The notes under the pieces were generated by a model, which did not search any database, was not told the DNA's origin, and was given only the letters and a program-made list of their open reading frames with translations. From assembly GCA_947396885.1 (NCBI GenBank), contig OX377205.1, positions 73,814,969-73,878,968 on the forward strand: 64,000 nt of DNA. The letters are read 5' to 3'. A program made the translations under genes and the position numbers. This document shows positions 63,870 through 64,000 of the stretch, piece by piece. Origin of the DNA: Heligmosomoides polygyrus polygyrus (lineage: Eukaryota > Nematoda > Chromadorea > Rhabditida > Heligmosomidae). Each line of letters begins with the position of its first letter. The stretch's first letter is position 1.

Positions 63870-64000
63870 TCTAGGATGTGAAAGTAGGTTCAGCCTTTTC
63901 CACTGTCAGACATGTTAAAAGCGGAGTTCGACAAGGAGAGGATTTGTCACCGCTACTGTTCTCGATCTGTACTACGGATATTGATGATAAATTGGAGGAT
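63870..64000 (+). pseudogene. LINE reverse transcriptase fragment at window edge
   Basis: The plus frame reads VRHVKSGVRQGEDLSPLLFS then ICTTDIDDKLED. S-G-V-R-Q-G-x-x-L-S-P-x-L-F is the conserved reverse transcriptase box just before the catalytic A-D-D. It continues beyond the window. Too short to say whether the copy is intact. Confidence 0.65.

Overview
This looks like intergenic and intronic DNA from a parasitic nematode, probably a strongylid or hookworm relative. The main evidence is a split gene for a seven-transmembrane chemoreceptor of the nematode Sra-superfamily type on the minus strand. Supporting evidence is very short introns (39 to 63 nt) beside very long ones, five mariner relics, a Tc1-like element, and CR1-type and RTE-type LINEs in the mix usual for such genomes. 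Nothing bacterial is present: no operons, ribosome binding sites or CRISPR arrays. The species assignment is inference; no marker gene fixes it.

Host gene. Six exons on the minus strand (20484-20433, 20369-20242, 18501-18356, 5924-5786, 5745-5666, 1939-1747) join with matching phases at all five junctions. They give about 246 residues covering TM1 to TM5; TM6-TM7 lie beyond the left edge of the window. Two of the introns (12.4 kb and 3.7 kb) are filled with transposons, so about a third of the window is the inside of one receptor gene. Other coding-like pieces that I do not recognise lie at 2489-2712, 14885-15152, 24992-25602, 36616-36936, 43031-43354 and 62567-62918.

Mobile DNA. DNA transposons: mariner relics at 3257-4499, 11609-12820, 16633-17899, 48500-49495 and 58810-60059, a mariner helix-turn-helix fragment near 2876-3225, and a well-preserved Tc1-like element at 26423-28028 with paired inner and outer inverted repeats. 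Retrotransposons: a long CR1-type LINE at 29150-32391, decayed CR1-type pieces at 1-415, 22811-23065, 28053-29130, 33655-34170 and 52930-53290, and RTE-type copies at 38990-40920, 54273-57250 (734-codon open frame) and 60450-61390. Further pieces of LINE 3' ends lie at 6985-7560, 13850-14060 and 63870-64000.

Small repeats. The dominant one is a tRNA-derived SINE of about 290 bp, with an A box, a B box, target-site duplications and a CTTTATC-type tail. It is present at about 17 places, including one SINE inserted inside another. There is also a palindromic MITE family ending in GGGCCGGATTCATCAA, a foldback transposon with arms of about 420 bp (34925-36390) and a solo arm (about 6090-6385), several perfect or near-perfect hairpins, and a composite minisatellite (42-bp units beside a G-rich array) found at two distant loci in opposite orientation.
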